From Pelagibacterales bacterium SAG-MED30 (lineage in GTDB: Bacteria > Pseudomonadota > Alphaproteobacteria > Pelagibacterales > Pelagibacteraceae), in NCBI GenBank assembly GCA_014653775.1, contig JACWEA010000004.1:1-63620 (forward strand): a stretch of DNA of 63,620 nucleotides. Reading direction: 5' to 3'. Below, one piece after another: positions 9,635 to 17,285 of the stretch. The position numbers and the translations under genes are program-made. A model generated the notes under the pieces. The model was not told the DNA's origin. It was given only the letters and a program-made list of their open reading frames with translations, and made no database searches. How positions within the stretch are numbered: the stretch's first letter is position 1; each line of letters begins with the position of its first letter.

Positions 9635-10902
9635 TTAAACTTTAAATTTTTTCTTGATAGATAAAATAGTATTGCCAAGTTATACCAAAATGGAATTCCG
9701 TAATTAGTTCCAAAAAAACTGCCAGATGGCAAAATTGGAAATATAAAATAAAAATGTAAGAATAAATGTGATACTATTATAATTTCATTGCTTCTATTAA
9801 GCGATTTTATAGATAAGTAAATTGGATAAAAGAAAATAAGAATAAAATAAATTAATCCTATTAAACCAACCTCTGAAATAATTTCAAAATAAACCTGATG
9901 TGGATGAGAAGATGCTCTAACTTCTGTCATTTCTAAATCATGATCTTCATATTTTTTTTTCTTAGCTTCATTATGAAAATTATTTATTCCTACACCAAAT
10001 ATAGGGTGATTTAAAAAAACATTATACGCAGCTATGTAGTGAGCAGCATGGTTTGATTGTAAAAATCTTCCTTTAAAATTAAAAGAGATTTTATCATTTT
10101 TGGAAATAATTAAATCATCAATAAAAAACAACTTGTTTCCCTGTGGGGTATTTATAGTGAATTTGTATAAAGATATAAAAAAAATAATAATAATTGAAAA
10201 TAATATAATTAAATTTTTAATTTTGAACTTCTTAAAATAAAAAAAATGAGCAAATGAAAAAATTATTATTAATAAAGTTAATTTTATAAAGTTAGATCTT
10301 TCACCAATAGTAAAGCTAATAATTAAAAGGGCACATGCAATAATCCAAAAAAAATAATGATTAGTTTTTTTATAAATGAATACTAATGTAAAAAGTGTTA
10401 TAAAACAGTATATATAACCAATAATTAATTCATCATTAGTGAAACTTGCAATACGACCTTTATAAGGGGAGCTAAAACCAAGTAAATTAGACCCAAAATA
10501 ATACTCAATTAAAGTATCAATAATAATTATAGTTAAAATTACAATATAAGTTTTATAAATTTGAAATAAAAATAAATTATTTCTATTTTCTTTTTCAAAA
10601 AAAATAATTAATCCTATCATCATTAAGATAAATCTAAAAAAAGATAAATATTTTAAAAAAGAATTTTCAAAATTAATACTATCAAAAGGAAAAATAAAAA
10701 TTATAAAACTAAAAAAAATAATTAAAATTTTTTTATCGAAAATCTCAAATTTTTTTAACGTTTTAAAATTAAACAATGCATATAGAGAAAAAACAACTGA
10801 AAAAAAGTTTAGTGAAGGAGCACCCAAAATAATTAAAATTGGGAAAGATAATAATAATAATTTTAAAAATGTTTCAATTTTAATAGTAACTGAAGATATC
10901 AT
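9631..10902 (-). CDS. O-antigen ligase / Wzy-type polymerase
   Basis: The 423-residue protein consists of about ten to twelve hydrophobic segments. A large loop near residues 250-330 carries NHPIFGVGINNFHNEA and then SSHPHQVYFEIISEVG, the H-P-x-x-G-x-G and H-N/Q-x-x-L signatures of the Wzy_C (O-antigen ligase) family. These proteins act in the inner membrane, joining a lipid-carried glycan to lipid A core or polymerising repeat units. Ligase and polymerase cannot be told apart from sequence alone. The start overlaps the upstream lipid-carrier transferase stop by four bases, so both are likely co-transcribed. Confidence 0.8.
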   Translation of the reverse strand: MISSVTIKIETFLKLLLLSFPILIILGAPSLNFFSVVFSLYALFNFKTLKKFEIFDKKILIIFFSFIIFIFPFDSINFENSFLKYLSFFRFILMMIGLIIFFEKENRNNLFLFQIYKTYIVILTIIIIDTLIEYYFGSNLLGFSSPYKGRIASFTNDELIIGYIYCFITLFTLVFIYKKTNHYFFWIIACALLIISFTIGERSNFIKLTLLIIIFSFAHFFYFKKFKIKNLIILFSIIIIFFISLYKFTINTPQGNKLFFIDDLIISKNDKISFNFKGRFLQSNHAAHYIAAYNVFLNHPIFGVGINNFHNEAKKKKYEDHDLEMTEVRASSHPHQVYFEIISEVGLIGLIYFILIFFYPIYLSIKSLNRSNEIIIVSHLFLHFYFIFPILPSGSFFGTNYGIPFWYNLAILFYLSRKNLKFN

Positions 10903-11879
10903 TTAAACTTAAATCTCATAGTAAAATAAAAAATGAATCCAATTATAAAAAATATTAATGATAAAATTTTTGAAAAATTACTTACTAAAAATCCTAAATA
11001 AATAATTGAAACATTTGATATAAAAAATAACAATATTGTCTTTAAATGATTTTTTTTAAATTTGATTAAGATTTTATGATGAAGATGTGTGTTATCAGCA
11101 GAAAAAATTGATTTTTTAAGAATAGCTCTATTTGTGCTTACAAATAAAAAATCATATACTGGGTACCATAAAGGCCATATCAAATACACAGGGTGTATGC
11201 TAAAACTATTGTAAAGTTCTATAGTTAAAAAACTTATAAAAAAACCAATAAAAAGACTTCCAGTGTTACCACTAAAAATTTTAATTTTTGATTTATATGG
11301 TAATAAATTCATAATTAAATTTAAAACAACTGGTACGAGGAGAATTTTTAATAGATAGATTGTATTAGTTTCATCAATTAAAAAGATGTAATAACCTAAG
11401 CAACAAATAAAAAAGGTTAATAATAAACCATCAACACCATCAATATAATTTGTAGCATTTATCAACAATCCTGTAGATAGAATTAAAAAAGGTAATTGAA
11501 ATTTACCTAAACTTAAGATTCCAATATATTCATAATCTCCTAAATCATAAATACTTATGCCATTAAGAATTAAATATGCAGAAGGTATAATTATAAATAA
11601 GACCTTAACTGAAGGGTTGAGATTAATTCTATCATCAATAAAACCAATTATACAAATAAAAAAACTGATTGAAATAATTAATTCAATGTTATGATTAAAC
11701 TCAAAAAAATTAACTATTATTAAATAAAAGACATAAATGATTATTCCACCAGTATTAAACACTTTGGAATTATGAATTTTTCTAACATTTGGTTTATCAT
11801 AAAAATCTAATTTTTTTGAAATAAAGACAGTAAACAGAAGCAATATTAAATATAAAATTGTTAGATTTACAGGTAGCAT
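10899..11879 (-). CDS. WecA/MraY-family polyprenyl-phosphate sugar-1-phosphate transferase
   Basis: The 326-residue polytopic protein carries family signatures: KPNVRKIHNSK near residue 28 (the D-x-P-x-x-R-K-x-H loop), IIGFIDDRINLNP (the catalytic D-D pair), NYIDGVDGLL near residue 145, and THLHHKIL near residue 265 (the H-x-H loop of WecA-like enzymes). It would start glycan synthesis by moving a sugar phosphate from UDP-sugar to undecaprenyl phosphate at the inner membrane. In the usual GD-x-G-S block the sequence here is SGNTGSLF: Asn replaces the Asp normally conserved. It is the first gene of a two-gene unit with the ligase. Confidence 0.8.
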   Translation of the reverse strand: MLPVNLTILYLILLLFTVFISKKLDFYDKPNVRKIHNSKVFNTGGIIIYVFYLIIVNFFEFNHNIELIISISFFICIIGFIDDRINLNPSVKVLFIIIPSAYLILNGISIYDLGDYEYIGILSLGKFQLPFLILSTGLLINATNYIDGVDGLLLTFFICCLGYYIFLIDETNTIYLLKILLVPVVLNLIMNLLPYKSKIKIFSGNTGSLFIGFFISFLTIELYNSFSIHPVYLIWPLWYPVYDFLFVSTNRAILKKSIFSADNTHLHHKILIKFKKNHLKTILLFFISNVSIIYLGFLVSNFSKILSLIFFIIGFIFYFTMRFKFK

Positions 11880-12008
11880 AATTTTAATTAAAAGTTTTTA
11901 TAGCAATTATGTATAATATTAATTTAGTTTTAAATATATATATTTAAAAAAATAAAAATTTCAAATTTATTGAAAGAAAAAACCTAAAAAAAAATTAATT
12001 ATAAATTA

Positions 12009-13694
12009 ATGTCAAACATTATAATCTTTTTATTTACTTTCTATATCTTGTTAATATCAGTAATTGGATATGGAATTTTGTTCCAAAAGTTATGTTTTGG
12101 AACTTTTAAAGATTTAAAAGATCAAAAGGCAATTTATACAGGTTTTTACGGATTATTTTTATTAACTTTAATTTCTCTTATAACAAGTTTATTTTTAGCC
12201 CATAATTTTACACATAATATTTTATTACATTTAATTGGAGTTTTATCATTTATATTTTTAACCGTTAAAAATAAAAAAAATTATTTAAAGATTATATTTC
12301 TAATCTCACTTTTTACACTTTCAGCATTGTTAATATCAAAAACTCATGATGATTTTTCATATTATCATTTTACTTTTACAAAATATTTAACTGAGCAAAA
12401 AGTAATATTTGGTATGGGAATTATAGGTCATGGATATAAGTTACTATCTTCATTATTTTTTTTAAATTCAACATTTTATTTACCTCTCATTGAATATTTT
12501 TCTTTCCATTTTACTTTATTATATTTCTTAATTTTTTTTAATTTTTTTTTATTTAAAGAGATTTTTTCAAAAAATAATCATGAAGCTACAAAATTTTTAT
12601 ATATATTTGCCCTCGCGTTTTTTAATTTATCTTTTAACAGGTTAGCAGAATTTGGTACTGATAAAGCTGCCCAAATTTTAATAGTAATTATAATTATTAA
12701 AATGTTTCAATATACTTGTTTTGATAAAAATAAATCTAAAATTTATAATATTTTATTTTTAATACCTTTGTTAGGTTATTGTATAAGTTTAAAAACTTAT
12801 TTTTTACCTTACATGTTACTAGGATTAATAATATTTCTTTTAAATGAAAAATTTTTTAAAAGTCTAAAAATTATATTTTATTCAAAATCTTTTTTTATTT
12901 TATTTATATCTTTATCTATTTATTTTGTTCATCATTTTATTTCAACTGGTTGTGTAATTTCACCTTTAAGCATTACTTGTTTTGGTGAAAATTTATATTG
13001 GGCAGATGATAGCAAGACTTATGAAGATATCTCTCTTTGGTTAGAGCAATGGGCAAAAGCAGGTGCTGGACCAGATTTTAGAGTTGAAGATCCTTTACAA
13101 TATATTCAAAATTTTAACTGGGTATCACACTGGATAGAAAAATATTTTTTAGGGAAGTTTTTAGAACAATTAGAATTATTATTAGCGGTTTTTTTTATAA
13201 TCTTACTTTTTTTTAAAAATTTTAAATTTAAAAAAGAAGCTTTAATTTTAGACAAAAGAATTATTTTATTTTATTTGATAATTTTAGCAATTTTTTTTAT
13301 TTGGTTTACAAAAACTCCAACATTAAGATATGGAGGTTATTCTATAGTTTTCTTAACATTATCTATTCCAATAGCATTAATATATCAGAAATTAAAAAAT
13401 AAAGATTTTTTTGAAAAAAAGTTAAAATATTTGATTATATTGATAATAGTTCTTTTTAATTTAAAAAATATTAATAGAATTGATAAAGAGTTTAAGCGAA
13501 CAGATCTATACAAATTTGATAATTTTCCTTTCTTTGCGATTCCAGAAAAAAAATTTATTTCCGAGGCGTTTCCATCTGGATTAACAATTTATAGAACCAG
13601 TGGACATTGTTGGAATACACCAACTCCATGTATTGGCCACTCAGGTAAAATTAATGTAAATAAAAATAATGGATATTATTTTATTTATAGATAA
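12009..13694 (+). CDS. Large polytopic membrane protein, possible GT-C-type glycosyltransferase
   Basis: I cannot name this 561-residue protein securely. It has about eleven to thirteen hydrophobic segments and a first long loop with SKTHDDFSYYHF near residue 109. An acidic pair in the first loop is the usual catalytic feature of GT-C transferases. After the last helix, a soluble tail of about 60 residues ends with GHCWNTPTPCIGHSG, two cysteines likely to face the periplasm. It resembles in layout membrane proteins annotated as the LIC_10190 family, but I cannot confirm that here. Its place beside an O-antigen ligase and WecA-like gene fits a role in surface glycan assembly. Confidence 0.5.
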   Translation: MSNIIIFLFTFYILLISVIGYGILFQKLCFGTFKDLKDQKAIYTGFYGLFLLTLISLITSLFLAHNFTHNILLHLIGVLSFIFLTVKNKKNYLKIIFLISLFTLSALLISKTHDDFSYYHFTFTKYLTEQKVIFGMGIIGHGYKLLSSLFFLNSTFYLPLIEYFSFHFTLLYFLIFFNFFLFKEIFSKNNHEATKFLYIFALAFFNLSFNRLAEFGTDKAAQILIVIIIIKMFQYTCFDKNKSKIYNILFLIPLLGYCISLKTYFLPYMLLGLIIFLLNEKFFKSLKIIFYSKSFFILFISLSIYFVHHFISTGCVISPLSITCFGENLYWADDSKTYEDISLWLEQWAKAGAGPDFRVEDPLQYIQNFNWVSHWIEKYFLGKFLEQLELLLAVFFIILLFFKNFKFKKEALILDKRIILFYLIILAIFFIWFTKTPTLRYGGYSIVFLTLSIPIALIYQKLKNKDFFEKKLKYLIILIIVLFNLKNINRIDKEFKRTDLYKFDNFPFFAIPEKKFISEAFPSGLTIYRTSGHCWNTPTPCIGHSGKINVNKNNGYYFIYR

Positions 13695-13711
13695 CTATTA
13701 TTCTTTGATAA

Positions 13712-14428
13712 ATGCTTTATTCTAAAATAATTATAATTGCTTTAAACTTTCTAGACTATTTTCAGCAAAAAAAGATTATTAAATTAATTAATAAAAAATT
13801 TTTAAAGCCAATAGTTGTATTTGATGTAGGTGCACATTATGGAGAAACAATAAAGCTTTTTCACAAAAAATTAAAAATACAGAAAATTTATTCTTTTGAA
13901 GCTAGTTCAAAAAATTATCAAATACTTCAAAAAAATATTTCTAAATATCATTCAAAAAACATCGAAATCTATAACTATGGTATAGGTGAAAAATTATCTA
14001 AAAGTTATATTAATCAAACTTTAGAATCCTCTTCATCAACCATAAATGAGTTAAATGTAAGCTCAAAATACTTCAAAAAAAAATTAAAAATTTTAAATAT
14101 TAAAAATAAAAATTCTTTTCATTATAAAATTCCAATTAATATAATAACATTAGATTATTTTATTGAAAAAAAAAAAATTACAAATATTGATTTATTAAAA
14201 ATAGATACAGAGGGATATGAATTTAATGTTTTAAAAGGATTATCCAAACATAATCAAAAAATAAAGTTAGTATATTTTGAACATCATTATGATGACATGA
14301 TAGTTAAAGACTATACATTTAGAGACATTCATCAACTGCTAAAAAGTTTCGGATTTGTAATGATTAAAAAAACTAAGATGTTATTTAGAAAATCATTTGA
14401 GTACGTATATGAAAATCAAAAAGCTTAA
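13712..14428 (+). CDS. FkbM-family SAM-dependent methyltransferase
   Basis: The 238-residue protein has PIVVFDVGAHYGET near residue 34 (SAM loop), KIYSFEAS as the acidic strand end, ITLDYFIEKKKI and IDLLKIDTEGYEFNVLKGL near residue 160, the classic FkbM segment. The segment EHHYDDMI follows. It is closer to canonical FkbM than the paralogue at 5105-5842. It starts 17 bases after the polytopic protein gene, so the two are likely co-transcribed. It probably methylates a sugar hydroxyl of the surface glycan. Acceptor unknown. Confidence 0.8.
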   Translation: MLYSKIIIIALNFLDYFQQKKIIKLINKKFLKPIVVFDVGAHYGETIKLFHKKLKIQKIYSFEASSKNYQILQKNISKYHSKNIEIYNYGIGEKLSKSYINQTLESSSSTINELNVSSKYFKKKLKILNIKNKNSFHYKIPINIITLDYFIEKKKITNIDLLKIDTEGYEFNVLKGLSKHNQKIKLVYFEHHYDDMIVKDYTFRDIHQLLKSFGFVMIKKTKMLFRKSFEYVYENQKA

Positions 14429-14449
14429 TTTAATTTGAATTATTATTAA

Positions 14450-15874
14450 TTATTTTTTTAGTCTTAGTTTATAATATGATGATAGGACAATAAATAACAT
14501 TCTTAATGCATTAGATACTAGAGAAGTCATCTTAGTGCCTTCTTCTCTCCTTTCGTAATATGTGACAGGTACTTCTGTTATTTTTAAGTTATTTTTATAA
14601 GCACCAATTAAAAGGTCAAAATCTCCCCATAAATCTTTCATTCCCCATTTTGAAACATCTTTTTTAAGTTTAATCCAATCACTTTTATAAAATATTTTTG
14701 TGCCACATAAAGTATCTGTTATTTTTTTTCTAAATAATAAGCTAAATAACCCTGCAAAAAAACTATTTCCGATAAAATTTAACAATTTCATTGCACCTTC
14801 TTTTTGAGGGTAAATCATTCTTGTACAATTTATAAAATCTGCATTCGTATTTTTTAGTATATTTAATGAAAACTCAATATCTTTAAAACTTACTGTTAAA
14901 TCCGCATCATATATAACTATTATATCACCAGTAGAATGTTCTATACCTTTGTAAACATTTTCTGATTTACAAATACCAGGACCTTTGTATGTAATAATTT
15001 TATTATTAGGTAGTTTTTTTGATAATTTATCAATCTCTTCAAAAGTTTTATCTTTAGAATTATCGTCTCCAAATAAGTATTCATAAGATTGGTTATTTTC
15101 TGTAATTTCTTTCTCAAATAATCTAATATTATTTTGTTCATTTTTACATGGTATTATGAATGAAATTTTATTGTTTTCTCTACCATCAAAATTTTGATTT
15201 ATTTTTTTTAAAATTGTTACATTAGAAAGACAAAATATGTTTAATAATGGTAACCTAAAAATTCTATTAATAAAATTAGTTATAATTGGAATATAAATTG
15301 GTAAAGCTATAAGCTTTTCACTTCTTACTACTTCTAAATTACAACTTGAATATAAATTATTTAGATAAGATGAGGGTAAAAAGTTGTTTTTCAGAGGGGA
15401 AAAATTAAAAAAAATTTTTAATATTTTTATTAAACTCATCCAAATCAAATTTTTCGATAAAATAATTATTTTTGCATCATCTTTGATGATTTTTGATAAA
15501 TGTAATAAATTTGACGTAGGATTTGACTGATGTTCTATATCTGCAATCAGAACTGTGTCACATTCAGATATTGCTTTATTTTCATTCTCGTTAATGTAAT
15601 GAATATTTGAATTATATTTGATTTCATATTTTTGGTCTATTTCTTTAATAAATATCTTATCTGACTCGATATTTTTGCTGATTAAAGAATTACCAGAACA
15701 AAAAATAAAAATATTTTTTGAATTATCTATACAATTATTAATAAAATTTGAAATTTCATTAAATAAGAAATTTTTTTTTTGTAAAAAATTAAGTCTTTTT
15801 TCAAAATTTGATTTAAAAAAAGATACACTAGAATTTAAATAATAATCATTTTTTAAAAGTTTCCCAATGTTCAT
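14450..15874 (-). CDS. Two-domain protein: degenerate methyltransferase-like N-terminus plus GT2 (DPM1-like)
   Basis: The 474-residue protein looks like a fusion. Residues about 1-225 resemble a Rossmann methyltransferase (NIFIFCSGNSLISKNIE near 55, then ECDTVLIADIEHQ and DDAKIIILSKN), but the usual glycine-rich SAM loop is poor. Residues about 228-474 are a GT2 domain: ISFIIPCKNEQNN, YLFGDDNSKDKT, IVIYDADLTVS (DxD) and LCGTKIFYKSDW, then VPVTYYERREEGTKM, as in dolichyl- or polyprenyl-phosphate mannose/glucose synthases. It may charge a polyprenyl carrier with a hexose. The gene is convergent with the FkbM gene. The N-terminal half may be an inactive docking domain. Confidence 0.75.
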   Translation of the reverse strand: MNIGKLLKNDYYLNSSVSFFKSNFEKRLNFLQKKNFLFNEISNFINNCIDNSKNIFIFCSGNSLISKNIESDKIFIKEIDQKYEIKYNSNIHYINENENKAISECDTVLIADIEHQSNPTSNLLHLSKIIKDDAKIIILSKNLIWMSLIKILKIFFNFSPLKNNFLPSSYLNNLYSSCNLEVVRSEKLIALPIYIPIITNFINRIFRLPLLNIFCLSNVTILKKINQNFDGRENNKISFIIPCKNEQNNIRLFEKEITENNQSYEYLFGDDNSKDKTFEEIDKLSKKLPNNKIITYKGPGICKSENVYKGIEHSTGDIIVIYDADLTVSFKDIEFSLNILKNTNADFINCTRMIYPQKEGAMKLLNFIGNSFFAGLFSLLFRKKITDTLCGTKIFYKSDWIKLKKDVSKWGMKDLWGDFDLLIGAYKNNLKITEVPVTYYERREEGTKMTSLVSNALRMLFIVLSSYYKLRLKK

Positions 15875-15977
15875 AGTTTGTTACTATTTATATTTTTTAA
15901 ATTTTAAATATTTACTTTTTTGATTATCATATATATTTGATACAATTAATAATAGTATTATAAATTAATTCAAAAAA

Positions 15978-16853
15978 ATGAAAAAATATATAGTTGTAAC
16001 TGGAGGCGCTGGATTTATTGGATCTAATTTAATCAATAAATTGCTTCAATACACCAACTTTAAAATTCTAAGTATTGATAATTATTCAACAGGCAAAAAA
16101 AAAAATCATATTTTTAATAAACGAGTAAAATATATTAAATCAGATACAAAAAAAATTTCTAAAACTTTAAATAATTATAAAAAAAAAATTAAAGTAATTT
16201 TTCATTTTGGAGAATTTGCAAGAATATACCAAAGTTTTTTAAAAATGAACGAGTGTATTGAGTCTAATACTATAGGGACAAATGAGGTATTCAATTTCTG
16301 TTTAAAAAACAGGATTAAATTAATTTATTCAGCCACTTCAGCAAGTATTGGCAATAAGGGTAATGATAAAAATTTATCACCTTATGCTTTTACTAAAGCG
16401 AAAAACCTCGAAATGCTAGAAAATTTAAAAAAATGGTTTAATTTTAAATATGAGGTTATTTTTTTTTATAATGTGTATGGCCCTAATCAAATTAAATCTG
16501 GAAGCATGGCGACTGTCATAGGAATTTTTGAGGAACAATATAAAAAAAACAAACCTTTGACTGTCGTTAAACCAGGTACACAATCAAGAAGATTTACTCA
16601 TGTCTATGATACTATAGATGCATGCTTTTATGCATATAAAAAAAATAAATGTAGATTTTACAGCATTTCAAATAAAAAAAGTTATTCAATAGTTGAGGTT
16701 GCTAAGATGTTTAATTCTAGAATTAAATATCTAGCACCAAGACCAGGTGAAAGATATGCATCTGCTTTAACAAGTATGAATTTGTCAAATAAAGTCTATA
16801 AATTGTTTGGAAAAATCCAACTAAAAGATTATTTAAAAAAGATACTTAATTAG
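15978..16853 (+). CDS. NAD-dependent sugar epimerase/dehydratase (extended SDR)
   Basis: The 291-residue protein has the extended short-chain-dehydrogenase fold: VVTGGAGFIGSNL near residue 6 (NAD loop), IDNYSTGKK as the ribose-binding acidic residue, the catalytic YAFTK (Y-x-x-x-K) near residue 140 and YNVYGPNQ. The segment RRFTHVYDTIDACFYA near residue 205 is the R-D/H-F-x-x-V-x-D block of UDP-hexose epimerases. It is somewhat short for GalE-like enzymes (usually 310-340), mainly in the middle region. It would make the nucleotide sugar for the neighbouring transferases. It is the last island gene before 5S rRNA. Confidence 0.8.
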   Translation: MKKYIVVTGGAGFIGSNLINKLLQYTNFKILSIDNYSTGKKKNHIFNKRVKYIKSDTKKISKTLNNYKKKIKVIFHFGEFARIYQSFLKMNECIESNTIGTNEVFNFCLKNRIKLIYSATSASIGNKGNDKNLSPYAFTKAKNLEMLENLKKWFNFKYEVIFFYNVYGPNQIKSGSMATVIGIFEEQYKKNKPLTVVKPGTQSRRFTHVYDTIDACFYAYKKNKCRFYSISNKKSYSIVEVAKMFNSRIKYLAPRPGERYASALTSMNLSNKVYKLFGKIQLKDYLKKILN

Positions 16854-16875
16854 ATAAATCAATATTATTTCGTAG

Positions 16876-16903
16876 TTTACAATTTAAATTAAATGACTAT
16901 AAG
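16876..16903 (+). promoter_or_regulatory. Candidate promoter of the isolated 5S rRNA
   Basis: TTTACA at 16876-16881 and TATAAG at 16898-16903 are each one base from the sigma-70 consensus, with a 16-base spacer. The -10 box ends four bases before the first base of the 5S stem. The 5S gene is cut off from a 16S-23S operon by the island, so it should need its own start. The sequence is AT-rich, so chance matches are common; the position is the main support. Confidence 0.45.
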
Positions 16904-16907
16904 TCTT

Positions 16908-17025
16908 TTGCCGGTGATTATTGCGTTGGTGTTATACCCGATCCCATTCCGAACTCGGAAGTCAAGCCTAACTGCGCCGATGGTACTTTGTCTTAAGGCA
17001 TGGAAGAGTAGGTCGTCGCCGGCAA
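16908..17025 (+). rRNA. rrf: 5S ribosomal RNA
   Basis: About 118 bases. The 5' TTGCCGG pairs with the 3' CCGGCAA to form helix I. Inside are the conserved ACCCGATCCCATTCCGAACT and GAAGTCAAGC segments of bacterial 5S, then CGCCGATGGTACT and GGAAGAGTAGGTCG. No 16S or 23S lies in the window; instead an epimerase gene ends 54 bases upstream and rpmJ starts 10 bases downstream. Such an isolated 5S next to a variable glycan island matches the described HVR2 arrangement of SAR11 genomes. The exact mature ends are estimated from the terminal helix. Confidence 0.95.
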
Positions 17026-17035
17026 TAAAAATATT

Positions 17036-17161
17036 ATGAAAATTAAAAGTTCACTTAAATCTGTAAAAAAAAGAGATCTTAACTCAAAGTTAGTTAAAAG
17101 AAGAGGTAGAGTTTATATTATAAATAAAACTAACCCTAAATTTAAAGCAAGACAAAAATAA
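17036..17161 (+). CDS. rpmJ: Ribosomal protein bL36 (zinc-free form)
   Basis: The 41-residue protein begins [14 protein letters not shown] and ends [16 protein letters not shown], clearly the RpmJ pattern including R-R-G-R-V-Y. It binds 23S rRNA near the A-site finger of the large subunit. The CxxC...CxxxxH zinc ligands of the ancestral form are absent: the usual C-x-x-C part reads [10 protein letters not shown]. This is the C-minus form, common in alphaproteobacteria. The ATG at 17036 is only 10 bases after 5S, so the two may share a transcript. The gene is intact despite its small size. Confidence 0.93.
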   Translation: MKIKSSLKSVKKRDLNSKLVKRRGRVYIINKTNPKFKARQK

Positions 17162-17165
17162 TTTT

Positions 17166-17276
17166 ATGGATAATCAGAGCCATAAAAATTTTTGTATTTA
17201 TTTTTCAAAATTATATCTGTGGGAAACTGTCGCTGTAATATCAGTTTTAGTTTTAATGACATTATTCTTATTATAG
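17166..17276 (+). CDS. 36-residue single-helix peptide, possible aa3-type cytochrome oxidase subunit IV
   Basis: ATG 17166 to TAG 17274-17276 encodes 36 residues: a polar head (MDNQSHKNFCIYFSKLYLWE) and one C-terminal hydrophobic helix (about residues 21-36) with nothing after it. This layout matches the tiny bacterial aa3-type cytochrome c oxidase subunit IV (COX4_pro_2), which in many alphaproteobacteria lies directly upstream of pntA, as here (nine bases before pntAA). It lies four bases after rpmJ. Identity is inferred from shape and position; I see no diagnostic catalytic residue. It could be another small membrane peptide linked to transhydrogenase. Confidence 0.55.
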   Translation: MDNQSHKNFCIYFSKLYLWETVAVISVLVLMTLFLL

Positions 17277-17285
17277 AGTTTTTAT

